A stretch of 64,000 bases of DNA from Acinetobacter apis (GTDB lineage: Bacteria > Pseudomonadota > Gammaproteobacteria > Pseudomonadales > Moraxellaceae), in NCBI RefSeq assembly GCF_900197575.1, contig NZ_FZLN01000001.1, positions 558,001 to 622,000 of the forward strand. The letters are read 5' to 3'. The notes below the pieces were generated by a model. The model was not told where the DNA came from, did not search any database, and saw nothing but the letters and a program-made list of their open reading frames with translations. The stretch's first letter is position 1. Every line of letters starts with the position of its first letter. Made by a program: the position numbers and the translations under genes. Below, one piece after another: positions 47,327 through 56,329 of the stretch.

Positions 47327-48139
47327 TTAAAATGCAGGTGAGATTTCACCTTTGAATGTCTTATTAATGAAGTCTTTGGTGGCCTGACTATTTAATGCTT
47401 GCGCCACTTTTTTCACTGCCACATCATTTACATCGTTTGGACGAGTAACCAAATATTCTGCCCATATGTTTTTTCCATCTAAGCCACGTTCCATATAAAG
47501 TACGTTACTTTTATTTAGTTTTTCCTGAAGAAAAATGTTTCCATTTAAAATCACAAAGTCTGTAATTTTAATAATGTCTGCTAATTTTTCCGCATTATAT
47601 TGTCTAATTTCTAAGTTTTTCGGGTTACTCGTAATATCTTGAACTGTAGGCAATTTATCAGTTAATGCATCGTAATGGTTTACTTCTGATTTTAAGGTAA
47701 TTAAATTCAGTTTATTTAACAATAATAATGCTCGTCCGGTATCCACAACATCATTCGCAATAACGACCATTGCACCATAGGGTACTTCTTTTAAACTTTT
47801 AACTTTGTTGGAATACAAAATAAATGGTTCGATATGGACTGGAACAACAGAAACTAAATTTGTTTTATTTAAAGTATTAAATCTAGCGATATATGGTCGA
47901 TAAACAATATAAGATGCATCAATTTTTTTGGTAGCAACATCAACATTGGCCTGTTCAAAATCTGGATATATTTTGATTTTTAGATCAATTCCCTGCTTTG
48001 CGAGTTGCGGCTTGATGGATTCTAAAATCACCCCATGCGGTGTTTCAGTTGCTCCAACAGTAATAGATTGATTAGCAAAAGTTGAACTAGCAACAACTGT
48101 TAACCCCAGGGTAAAAGCAAATTTTTTAAAAAGATTCAT
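47327..48139 (-). CDS. MetQ/NlpA-family substrate-binding protein, copy A
   Basis: 270 residues from ATG 48139 (MNLFKKFAFTLGLTVVASSTFA, signal peptide); the frame continues 20 codons further, without coding character. NlpA/MetQ family: ITVGATETPHGVILESIKPQLAKQGIDLKIKIY, MVVIANDVVDTGRALLLL and NAEKLADIIKI. It lacks the lipobox Cys of classical MetQ, so it is probably soluble periplasmic. Binds methionine or a related compound by family. Paralogue of the next gene; no permease or ATPase adjacent. Confidence 0.85.
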   Translation of the reverse strand: MNLFKKFAFTLGLTVVASSTFANQSITVGATETPHGVILESIKPQLAKQGIDLKIKIYPDFEQANVDVATKKIDASYIVYRPYIARFNTLNKTNLVSVVPVHIEPFILYSNKVKSLKEVPYGAMVVIANDVVDTGRALLLLNKLNLITLKSEVNHYDALTDKLPTVQDITSNPKNLEIRQYNAEKLADIIKITDFVILNGNIFLQEKLNKSNVLYMERGLDGKNIWAEYLVTRPNDVNDVAVKKVAQALNSQATKDFINKTFKGEISPAF

Positions 48140-48773
48140 GAATAAATATCCATTGAAAAATATAACAATAGTGGTTTGATCAAAAATATTTGAAGACATA
48201 ACCTGCTATATATATTAATTTATTACCTTGAACGAAGTTTATTGAATATATGCTTTGTACTTTAGGCATAATGGTATAAATCAATATTCTTTTAAAGAGG
48301 CAATATAATGTGTACAGAAAAAATTAAATAAATACTATACTGATATAATAAATAATACCTAAATATAGACCCCTAATATTTAATAGTAATTCAACCACAC
48401 ATTTATTTACTCTATTATGTGACATATTATTTATTCATTGAATAAATTTTTAATGACCACTAATATAAGTTAAATATTTAATATATTTTCAATATTAATC
48501 AACTACATTGTCTGCTGCGCACACAGTAATAATGTAATTCAATTAAAATCACTTGGTTAGCTTGCAAGAGGGATAATATCACGCATTATTATATATGCAA
48601 TATGATTTAAATATTTATAAAACATAAATCATTATATTTTATATGTTTTATTATTAGAAGTATTTATTATTAATTTAAATTATCATAATTAATATAAGTA
48701 TTATATTTTATATAAATATAGACAGTAAATATAATTACTATCTATATCCTATAAAAAAAACATCTTAAATTAT
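48140..48773. other. AT-rich spacer between the two MetQ-like genes
   Basis: 634 very AT-rich bases containing the copy-A promoter. I saw no ORF of note or structured RNA. Confidence 0.5.
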
Positions 48774-49586
48774 TTAAAATGCAGGTGAAATTTCACCCTT
48801 AAATGTTTTGATAATAAAGTCTTTGGTTGCTTTACTATTTAACGCTTGAGCCACTTTTTGAATTGCTGGATTATTAGCCTCTTCTGGACGAGTAACTAAA
48901 TACTCTGCCCACATTTTTTTACCATCCAAACCACGTTCTACATAAAGTACACCTGCTTGATCAAGTTTTTCTTCTAAGAAAAAATTGCCGTTGAGTACAA
49001 TAAATTCAGTGATGCGAATAATACCTGAAAGCTTAACCGCCTCAAGTTCTTTAATTTTTAAATTTTTAGGATTACTCATAATGTCACGTACTGTAGGTAA
49101 ACGATCTGTTAATGAGTCATAGTGATTTACTTCAGGCTTCAATGTAATTAAATTTGCTTTGTGCAGTAGTAGTAATGCACGTCCAGCATTTACAGCATCA
49201 TCAGGAATTACAACCATTGCACCATAAGGTACTTCTGTTAAATTTTTAACTTTTGATGAGTACAAGATCAGTGGTTCGATGTGGACCGGAACAATCGGAA
49301 CTAAATTGGCTTTATGTTCACGGTTAAATTGAGCAAGGTACGGTCTAAAGACAATATAAGATGCATCTAGTTTTTTTGCATTTAAATCAACATTAGGGCG
49401 ATCAAAATCAGGATAGATTTTAACTTTTAAATCAATACCTTGTTTAGCTAACTGAGGCTTAATAAAGTCTAAAATCACGCCATGTGGTGTCTCTGTTGCA
49501 CCAATGGTAATTTTTTGATTTGCAAATGCAGTGACAGCCACTGCTGATAGCCCTAGGCTTAACACAATCTTTTTGAAAAAATTCAT
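48774..49586 (-). CDS. MetQ/NlpA-family substrate-binding protein, copy B
   Basis: 270 residues, the same length as copy A and collinear with it, with long identical blocks (ATETPHGVIL, PQLAKQGIDLK, KIYPDF, YGAMVVI, GRALLLL, TKDFI). Signal peptide MNFFKKIVLSLGLSAVAVTAFA, no lipobox. Tandem duplication followed by divergence; the two may bind different ligands and share a distant MetNI transporter. Confidence 0.85.
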   Translation of the reverse strand: MNFFKKIVLSLGLSAVAVTAFANQKITIGATETPHGVILDFIKPQLAKQGIDLKVKIYPDFDRPNVDLNAKKLDASYIVFRPYLAQFNREHKANLVPIVPVHIEPLILYSSKVKNLTEVPYGAMVVIPDDAVNAGRALLLLHKANLITLKPEVNHYDSLTDRLPTVRDIMSNPKNLKIKELEAVKLSGIIRITEFIVLNGNFFLEEKLDQAGVLYVERGLDGKKMWAEYLVTRPEEANNPAIQKVAQALNSKATKDFIIKTFKGEISPAF

Positions 49587-50199
49587 TTATCTAATATCCA
49601 ATCCGGATGTTGCATTCATTATTCTTTAACAATAATAAGCTAATATTAAGTGACTGTAATTTAAAGTAATATGCTTTTGTAGCTTTGGATCACTTTGAAT
49701 ATATGCCAACTCTAATTAGCATCCCCGATGTAATGTTTCATCAATGCCATAACGAACGTTCATATGTTCAGCTATGTTGGCCCCTAAAATACGCATTGCG
49801 AGTAACATTATTTAATACATGTCATAAAGCATTAAAATTAATGAAATGGTAATTTAGACCACTTCAATTAAATTTATTGTTATTACCCCTGTTGTGAACA
49901 ACATATCAAGCGATACGAAAAAAATAAAAAACATATAAAGATGAGCGGTATTCTTCAAAAATGAGTCGCTTAACACATTTACAACTTATTTATTTAAGTA
50001 AAAAAATCAAAAACTTAAATAGATTTTGAATATTATCATGGGGCAATCTAGAGTTTTTATATATTAGTATTGTTTAAATTGATGAGTAGGATTTGTTTTA
50101 CCGATGATATGCGTTATTTGTTTGGATGATCAACATAAATAACTTTTTTGATAGGGCTTCAGTTGATGATCAGCATACTGAAAGCCCATATAGATTAAA
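49587..50199. other. Spacer with a possible gene remnant
   Basis: 613 bases. On the minus strand, 49716-49808 reads MLLAMRILGANIAEHMNVRY, continuing GIDETLHRGC and a stop, with a protein-like composition but no ribosome-binding site. It may be the relic of a lost gene. A hairpin at 50154-50187 lacks a T-run in the useful direction. Confidence 0.4.
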
Positions 50200-50601
50200 T
50201 TAAGACTTTATTTTAACCGCTTCATGTTCTTGGTCGCCCTCTTCATCTTTGGCTAAAAAGCAAACCCCTGCCAAAATAAGAATCGCACCAAGTACTTTGG
50301 TCATTGTCAGCGGCTCATCAAACAGCCAAATTGATAAGAACATTACACATACGAGTTCTAAATGAGAAGCTGCAAAGGCAGGCCCAATCGGTGCATGCTT
50401 TAATAAATTCATCCAAATCAAAAATGCGCCCAAATAGCCAATTAATGCGCCATAAATCCATGGATGACTAAAAACACGAATAAGCCATGTGACATCAAAA
50501 CTTAAAGGCATGGCATAAATAGATGCCATTTTAAAACTCACTTGTGCCAACGTATCAAACAACATGAGCATGATAAAACCAATCAGATAGAATCTGCTCA
50601 T
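50200..50601 (-). CDS. SMR/EamA-like half-transporter B
   Basis: 133 residues with four predicted transmembrane helices and a charged C-terminal tail. It resembles half-size DMT proteins (AFLIWMNLLKHAPIGPAFAASHLELV, WLFDEPLTMTKVLGAILILAGV). The usual SMR Glu14 is replaced by the segment FDTLAQVSFK. It probably pairs with the preceding gene, whose end it overlaps by 4 bases, as ArnE/ArnF or EbrA/EbrB do. Confidence 0.8.
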   Translation of the reverse strand: MSRFYLIGFIMLMLFDTLAQVSFKMASIYAMPLSFDVTWLIRVFSHPWIYGALIGYLGAFLIWMNLLKHAPIGPAFAASHLELVCVMFLSIWLFDEPLTMTKVLGAILILAGVCFLAKDEEGDQEHEAVKIKS

Positions 50602-50957
50602 ATTCCACCACCCACAATACTTACGCCAAGCCCAATTAATATGACGCCAACAATTCGATTTTTAGTTAACTTTTCATTAAAAAATAATCTGCCCGCGAGC
50701 ATAATGACAACGATATTGATGCAGCCTAACATGACACCGATTGAAAGAGGAACCAATGATAAAAAAGCCAGCCAAGAGACAAATTCAAAAATGTAGCAAA
50801 TGATCCCAACCCATAGCCATGGTCGTTTCAGCATAAACTTCCAATGTGCTAAACCATTATTGCTTTTGCTTTCAAATGCAGCCGCTTTAAAAGCCAACTG
50901 CCCGACTGTATCAATGATAATAGTCAGCATCCATACACTAAATACCACTGCATTCAT
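50598..50957 (-). CDS. SMR/EamA-like half-transporter A
   Basis: 119 residues, four transmembrane helices (IIIDTVGQLAFK, SWLAFLSLVPLSIGVMLGCINIVVIMLAG, VGVILIGLGVSIVGGG). It overlaps the hydrolase gene by 4 bases (ATGA). With half-transporter B it likely forms a heterodimeric exporter or flippase; the substrate should be sought among the products of the surrounding enzymes. Confidence 0.8.
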   Translation of the reverse strand: MNAVVFSVWMLTIIIDTVGQLAFKAAAFESKSNNGLAHWKFMLKRPWLWVGIICYIFEFVSWLAFLSLVPLSIGVMLGCINIVVIMLAGRLFFNEKLTKNRIVGVILIGLGVSIVGGGI

Positions 50958-51841
50958 TGTAATACATCCGCTTTCATTTGACCCAATGAGTGTGCATGTG
51001 GCGGAATTGTATAGCCTGATAAAGAGGTATCTTTTCTTTGATACTGCTGAATAAAGTCTATTGATTCATCAATAACTTGCTCTCGATCATTGTCAATGGT
51101 AATCATATGATAGCTGTTATGCAGCAATACCATACGCTTGACACCACTGACACTGTCATAAACCAATTGGCTGTTTTTACGGTGTGAAATATCATCATCA
51201 TAAGCATGTAATAACAGACAAGGTGAATGGATTTTTGATAGATTTTTTCTGACATCACGAGATAGGCATTGAAGCTGATACAATGAATGCCAAGGATTTC
51301 CCGGTAATCCTGCTTCTGAGCTATCACAATTTTGCATTGAATGTGCAATTCGAGCACGTAATGCTTTATTTTTTATGCCATAAGGCTCTGCTTCATCAAA
51401 AGTCTTACTTTTAAAAATATTTAAATAATGCACACTTGGTAATAATATCGGTGCAAGCACTTTTGACCAGCGTGGAATACTCCAGCCATCGTATTGGAAT
51501 GTTGGGCTATAGGCGATCACACCTGCAACAGGATAAGTCGAAGCATATTTTAATGCCAACAATGCACCCATAGATAAACCCGCAACATAAATTTCATCTG
51601 TTTGCGCTTTTAAGGTATCTGCTGCTTGTTTTACGCTTTCAAACCAATCTTGCCAACGACTGTTTACAAGGTCTTCAACTTGACCACAATGTCCTGCCAA
51701 TTGAACACCATAAACACTATAGCCTGCTTGATGAAAACGTCTTGCAATGCCTCTCATTTCATTGGGTGTGCCAGTTAAACCATGAATTAGTAAAATGCCT
51801 GTACGGTTGCCAGGTAAAAAGAATGAATGATCATGTATCAT
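50954..51841 (-). CDS. Alpha/beta hydrolase (carboxylesterase-like)
   Basis: 295 residues. Motifs: the oxyanion region LLIHGLTGTPNEMRGIARRF, the nucleophile elbow GLSMGAL (Ser near 98), Asp in HAYDDDIS and His in HNSYHMITID. Similar to Est-type carboxylesterases and monoacylglycerol lipases. Cytoplasmic, no signal peptide. The ATGA overlaps at both ends tie it tightly into the four-gene operon. Confidence 0.88.
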   Translation of the reverse strand: MIHDHSFFLPGNRTGILLIHGLTGTPNEMRGIARRFHQAGYSVYGVQLAGHCGQVEDLVNSRWQDWFESVKQAADTLKAQTDEIYVAGLSMGALLALKYASTYPVAGVIAYSPTFQYDGWSIPRWSKVLAPILLPSVHYLNIFKSKTFDEAEPYGIKNKALRARIAHSMQNCDSSEAGLPGNPWHSLYQLQCLSRDVRKNLSKIHSPCLLLHAYDDDISHRKNSQLVYDSVSGVKRMVLLHNSYHMITIDNDREQVIDESIDFIQQYQRKDTSLSGYTIPPHAHSLGQMKADVLQ

Positions 51842-52557
51842 ATTGTCACCATCATTGGGTTATCTTGTCCCAAGTCACTGTTCAGCAATTTGGTTAAAGG
51901 GTGGTAAATTTCTTCAAAACGGTTAAATGTCGTATGTCTAATGTGGTGGGTTTTGCAATGCTCAATCAATGATTTCTTGGCAAACACATAATCCGCATGT
52001 GCTGCTAAACAAAAATCTGATCGACCATCACCAATCAAAATCGATTGTTTACCTTGATTTTGTTGCGCAACATTACATTTACATGTTCCACTTTGGCTGA
52101 CACAACGGCTGCTTGCGTTCGGAAATTCTAATTGCCATGTTCGCTCACCGACTTGCGATAAATGATTGGCAATAATTGGAAGGTGATCAAGTTGATATCT
52201 TTTTAAGATGTAGCGAATGACATAATCCAAACCATCGCTAACCACAATTAAAGGAATGTGGTGCGCTGCTGCAATTTGAACTAACTCGATAAATCCTAAG
52301 TCAATTTCAATGTGATCTAAGCAATGGTGTAACTCATCACGTGACACATCTAATAAGCCAATTTGCTTTTGCATACAGACTTTTGAGTTGATTTCTCCTC
52401 TAGCCCATTGTGCTTCTATATCCTCCCAACTTGGATGAGCAAAAGCTTGTAATAAATAATCAGTCGTATCTTTTAAACTAATTGTTCCATCAAAATCACA
52501 TAAGATTTGATAAGGAATAATGTAGTCTGAAACATAATGCGAATTGACCAATAACAT
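51838..52557 (-). CDS. HAD-family phosphatase (MtnX/SerB-like)
   Basis: 239 residues from ATG 52557; GTG 52569 is four codons upstream. HAD motif I DFDGTISLKDTTDYLL, motif II VVSDG, motif III with IGDGRSDFC. The MtnX-like HAD-IB type removes phosphate from small metabolites. A CVSQSGTCKC cysteine cluster is unusual and may bind metal. First gene of the minus-strand operon; no methionine-salvage genes are near, so the MtnX substrate is unlikely. Confidence 0.85.
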   Translation of the reverse strand: MLLVNSHYVSDYIIPYQILCDFDGTISLKDTTDYLLQAFAHPSWEDIEAQWARGEINSKVCMQKQIGLLDVSRDELHHCLDHIEIDLGFIELVQIAAAHHIPLIVVSDGLDYVIRYILKRYQLDHLPIIANHLSQVGERTWQLEFPNASSRCVSQSGTCKCNVAQQNQGKQSILIGDGRSDFCLAAHADYVFAKKSLIEHCKTHHIRHTTFNRFEEIYHPLTKLLNSDLGQDNPMMVTI

Positions 52558-53000
52558 AATGGGCCTCACGAGGATAATTTAAAATCCATTTGTAAAATTA
52601 ATCTCTGAATGCACGCTTAATTTACTATAATAAAAAAATATAGTTTATAAATGCACCCTATGTCCTAAATGTTGAATTGTCCGCAATTTAATCCAAAAAC
52701 CTTGTATTTAAATTACGAGTAAAATGTTATTTAGTGTCATTAAAATAGACTCAAGTTACAGATTCAACCATTAAAAATGAGATGAAATTATACTTTCGGA
52801 CAATTATTAAATTTAAATCAATGTTTTATATAACAAATTATAAAAACATATAAAGTGACATGATTCACAAAAAAAATACAATTTTAATTTAAATTTAACC
52901 ATACATTAAGGTTTTGCTAAGAGTTTTAATTTAAATTTAAATATAGATGAGCAGTACAGGTTTATATATTCTTTGTTTATTTATATATGTAAAGATTAAT
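52558..53000. other. Divergent promoter region of the 50-58 kb locus
   Basis: 443 AT-rich bases between the two operons. They contain a 17-base direct repeat TTTTAATTTAAATTTAA at 52882-52898 and 52924-52940 (42-base period) and an inverted pair AATTGTCCG (52675) / CGGACAATT (52797). These are candidate sites for shared control. No gene was seen. Confidence 0.5.
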
Positions 53001-53759
53001 ATGTTGAATTCATTTAAAAAAATGATTTTAGCATCTTTTGTATTAACTAGCCCTTATATTTATTCTTCAGCTTATGCTGAGGATAATATAACACCTGATT
53101 TAACGATTGGATTAAATTATTCACTTAATTGGCAAGCCTATAAAGGGCGCAGCATCTATCATAATGTATTGCCTGTTGTGTTTTATGACAACAATACACT
53201 CTACGTTGAAGGTGATGATGCCGGCGTATATTTGTTTAAGAATGAACACCATCAGTTCCGCTTAAATATTTTATATGACAGCAACTCATTTGATCCAAGT
53301 GGAGCATTGTATTTACTTGATCAACGACGTTGGTCAATTTTGGCAGGCGCAAGTTACATGAGAATTACACCCATCGGTGGATTCAAAGTGCAATTGGCCA
53401 CAGATATGCTGTCTCGAAGTCAAGGAACAATTGCTCGAGCTTCTTATTTAGCAGCTGTAGAGCAAGGAAAGTGGTCTTTTTATCCTGAGTTTGGATTGCA
53501 ATGGAACAATGCAAAATATAACCGATATTACTTTGGTGTGAGCGAAACTGAAGCGAAGCGAAGCGGCGTTTTAGCGTATGAACCTCGTCAAAGTATCGCG
53601 CCTTTTGCAAGCATTGCAGTGAATTATGATGTATCAAAGCATTGGAGTGTTTTTAGCTCATTAGAATTTAATTATCTTTCACATGAACAGTTTAAGAGCC
53701 CTATGGCGAAAAAACATTCAGAAATTACACCCTCTTTTGGGGTTAATTTCAATTTTTAA
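53001..53759 (+). CDS. MipA/OmpV-family outer-membrane protein
   Basis: 252 residues from ATG 53001 (MLNSFKKMILASFVLTSPYIYSSAYA signal peptide). MipA/OmpV beta-barrel features are LPVVFYDNNTLYVEGDDAGVYLFKN, alternating aromatic strands and the terminal SFGVNFNF ending in Phe. An outer-membrane scaffold or channel. Leads the plus-strand operon; 77 bases before the aminotransferase. Confidence 0.85.
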   Translation: MLNSFKKMILASFVLTSPYIYSSAYAEDNITPDLTIGLNYSLNWQAYKGRSIYHNVLPVVFYDNNTLYVEGDDAGVYLFKNEHHQFRLNILYDSNSFDPSGALYLLDQRRWSILAGASYMRITPIGGFKVQLATDMLSRSQGTIARASYLAAVEQGKWSFYPEFGLQWNNAKYNRYYFGVSETEAKRSGVLAYEPRQSIAPFASIAVNYDVSKHWSVFSSLEFNYLSHEQFKSPMAKKHSEITPSFGVNFNF

Positions 53760-53836
53760 ACAGATTTATTTAACTAACTCGGCTTCTGTATCTCGATGAT
53801 ACATACGGAAAAATGCCAACCTGAAAGGAAACACGG

Positions 53837-55255
53837 ATGACAAACGCCAATCAATTTAAGCATAAGCAATCCTCTACCCCACTTGATGAAGCACAACTTT
53901 TAGCAGATGAAGCAAAATATTGTTCGCATGGTGATACAGTACACTATGTGAACCCACCAAAAATATTTACTGACTGTCAAGGCAGCTATATTTTTGATGA
54001 TCAGAATATTCCTTACTTAGATTTGCAAATGTGGTATTCAGCTGTAAATTTTGGCTATAAAAATCCACGTTTAGATCAAGCTTTAATTCAGCAAATTCAA
54101 ACACTGCCTCAAATTGCTAGCCAATACTTGCACCCTACAAAAATTGAGCTAAGTAAAGTCATTGCAGAAGATATTCTGAAAAAAACTGGTGTACAAGGAC
54201 GTGTTCACTATAATGTTGGCGGTTCACAAGCCATCGAAGATTCATTAAAACTTGTACGTAATTTCTGTCATGGTAAAAGCCGTATGTTTGCTTTTGAAGG
54301 TGGCTACCATGGTCGTACCTTAGGTGCATCATCAATTACATCAAGCTATCGTTATCGCCGTCGTTATGGTCATTTTGGTGAAAGAGCTCAGTTTATTCCT
54401 TTCCCATACCCATTTCGCCGCCCTAAAGGCATGACACCAGAAGAGTATGCAGACAAATTGATTGCTGAATTTGCTCGTCTCTTCGAAAATGAGTATCACG
54501 GTGTATGGGATCCTAAAGTCCGTGAAAGCGAATTTGCAGCGTTTTATGTTGAAACCATCCAAGGTACAGGTGGTTATGTCATTCCACCGAAAAACTTTTA
54601 CAAAGGCTTGAAAAAAGTTTTAGATGATCATGGCATTTTGTTGGTTGTTGATGAAATTCAAATGGGCTTTTACCGTACAGGTAAATTATGGTCATTTGAA
54701 CATTTTGACATTACACCTGATGTGGTTGCGTTCGGTAAAGCATTAACCAACGGATTGAATCCTTTGGCAGGTATATGGGCAAAAGAAGAAATGATTAACC
54801 CACAAACATTCCCTGTTGGTTCTACGCATTCAACGTTTGCATCCAACCCACTTGGTACAGCTGTTGGTCTTGAGCTCATGACCATGTTGGCTGAAAAAGA
54901 TTATGAAAAACAAGTGATGGATAGCGGTGCATACTTCTTAGAGGGATTAAAAGATTTACAATCTCGCCATCCTGAAATTGGTGATGTAGACGGTCTAGGC
55001 TTAGCATTACGTGCTGAAATTTGTCAAGCTGATGGATTTACACCGAATAAAGAACTTTTAGATAAGATGGTAGATATTGGCTTATCTGGTACACTTGAAT
55101 ATCAAGGTCAACAGTGTGGTTTAGTGTTGGACGTAGGTGGTTATTACAAAAACGTCATCACATTTGCACCATCGCTTGAAATTTCACGTTCTGAAATAGA
55201 ACAAGCAATGGTCTTACTTGAACAGCTTTTAAATCGTGCAAAACGAGAGCTTTAA
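53837..55255 (+). CDS. Class III PLP-dependent aminotransferase
   Basis: 472 residues of the ornithine/GABA/diaminobutyrate aminotransferase class: GGSQAIEDSLKLVR, GGYHGRTLGASSIT, VETIQGTGGYVIPP, VVDEIQMGFYRTGKLW and the PLP lysine in AFGKALTNGLNPLAG. Transfers an amino group, usually to or from a terminal (omega) carbon. Neighbours (arginase fold, FemAB-like transferase, half-transporters) suggest an amine or guanidine product. The substrate is unknown. Confidence 0.9.
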   Translation: MTNANQFKHKQSSTPLDEAQLLADEAKYCSHGDTVHYVNPPKIFTDCQGSYIFDDQNIPYLDLQMWYSAVNFGYKNPRLDQALIQQIQTLPQIASQYLHPTKIELSKVIAEDILKKTGVQGRVHYNVGGSQAIEDSLKLVRNFCHGKSRMFAFEGGYHGRTLGASSITSSYRYRRRYGHFGERAQFIPFPYPFRRPKGMTPEEYADKLIAEFARLFENEYHGVWDPKVRESEFAAFYVETIQGTGGYVIPPKNFYKGLKKVLDDHGILLVVDEIQMGFYRTGKLWSFEHFDITPDVVAFGKALTNGLNPLAGIWAKEEMINPQTFPVGSTHSTFASNPLGTAVGLELMTMLAEKDYEKQVMDSGAYFLEGLKDLQSRHPEIGDVDGLGLALRAEICQADGFTPNKELLDKMVDIGLSGTLEYQGQQCGLVLDVGGYYKNVITFAPSLEISRSEIEQAMVLLEQLLNRAKREL

Positions 55256-55265
55256 AAGTTCGTTT

Positions 55266-56327
55266 ATGAATAACGCCAACCTCAATCAGTTGGAGCCGCA
55301 GGCTGTGGTGGATGCTTTTTTAAAGCATCCACCATCTGGTTTTGATGTGCACTCACCTGCTGATTTCGTGCCCTACTTCTATACTCAGTTTGATTTGCTC
55401 ACCACCTTAGAAACTGATGCACTCAAAAAAGTACGTGCTTTTCCCGGTTATAAAACATGGGGAAAGTTACTTCACCTTAAAACCTGTTTTATTGGCACCA
55501 CAGTGACTGAATATAGCGTGCTACCACAACACTGTAATATTGAGTCAATGACGCAATTTTTAAAAAATAATGACCAAATTAAATTAGGTATTATTAAGGA
55601 TTTACCCCTTGATTCGCCGTTGTTGAGTCAATCTGAAAATCAGTACAGTCAGCATTTTATTCAAACTGCAGAAAACAATGGTTTTTTATCTGTTGAAGGA
55701 CAAGCTTTGGCTTATGTCCCAATTAATTTCAGTAGCCGTGAAGAATACTTATCAAGACTGTCTAAAAGCCGCCGAAAAAATCTTAAACGTAAACTCAAAA
55801 GCTTAACGGAGCTTCGAATTGAACGTTTATCGACTGGCGATCCACAGTTTGATGATGCACATTTTACATCACACTTATATCAGCTATATTTGGCTGTGTA
55901 TCATCAAAGTGAAATACATTTTGATTTGCTCAGCGCTGATTTTTTTACACAGATTTTGCAAGATGCATCAAGCCAAGGTATTGTATTTTTATATTGGGTA
56001 GGCAGTGAGCTTGCAGGTTATAACATTTGTTATACCTATAAAGACAATCTTGTCGACAAATACATTGGCTTCAAATACCCACTTGCCACAGACTATAACC
56101 TTTATTTTGTCAGTTGGTTTGTCAATTTAGATTATGCTTTAAATCACAAGTTAAAATTTTATATTGCTGGATGGACAGATCCCGAAGTTAAAGCACAGCT
56201 TGGAGCTCAATTTACCTTTACACGGCATTTGGTATGGATACATTCGCCATTTCTACGTTTTATTTTAAAAAAACTACGTCCATTATTTGAATCAGATCAT
56301 CAATGGCATGAAAAGCAGGATGCTTAA
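55266..56327 (+). CDS. FemAB/GNAT-like acyltransferase
   Basis: 353 residues from ATG 55266, ten bases after the aminotransferase stop. It resembles the FemAB-like/PF04339 GNAT-fold group: YVPINFSSREEYLSRLSKSRRKNLKRKLKSL, LYQLYLAVYHQSEIHFDLLSADF and KFYIAGWTDPEVKAQLGAQF. Such enzymes link amino acids or acyl groups to amines. It ends 2 bases before the arginase-like gene. Confidence 0.75.
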   Translation: MNNANLNQLEPQAVVDAFLKHPPSGFDVHSPADFVPYFYTQFDLLTTLETDALKKVRAFPGYKTWGKLLHLKTCFIGTTVTEYSVLPQHCNIESMTQFLKNNDQIKLGIIKDLPLDSPLLSQSENQYSQHFIQTAENNGFLSVEGQALAYVPINFSSREEYLSRLSKSRRKNLKRKLKSLTELRIERLSTGDPQFDDAHFTSHLYQLYLAVYHQSEIHFDLLSADFFTQILQDASSQGIVFLYWVGSELAGYNICYTYKDNLVDKYIGFKYPLATDYNLYFVSWFVNLDYALNHKLKFYIAGWTDPEVKAQLGAQFTFTRHLVWIHSPFLRFILKKLRPLFESDHQWHEKQDA

Positions 56328-56329
56328 TC

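Noticed and set aside
50154..50187. Hairpin GGGCTTCAG / CTGAAAGCCC after the half-transporter operon
   Set aside because: The arms pair with a bulge and the adjacent T-run is on the wrong side for the minus-strand transcript; not called as a terminator.
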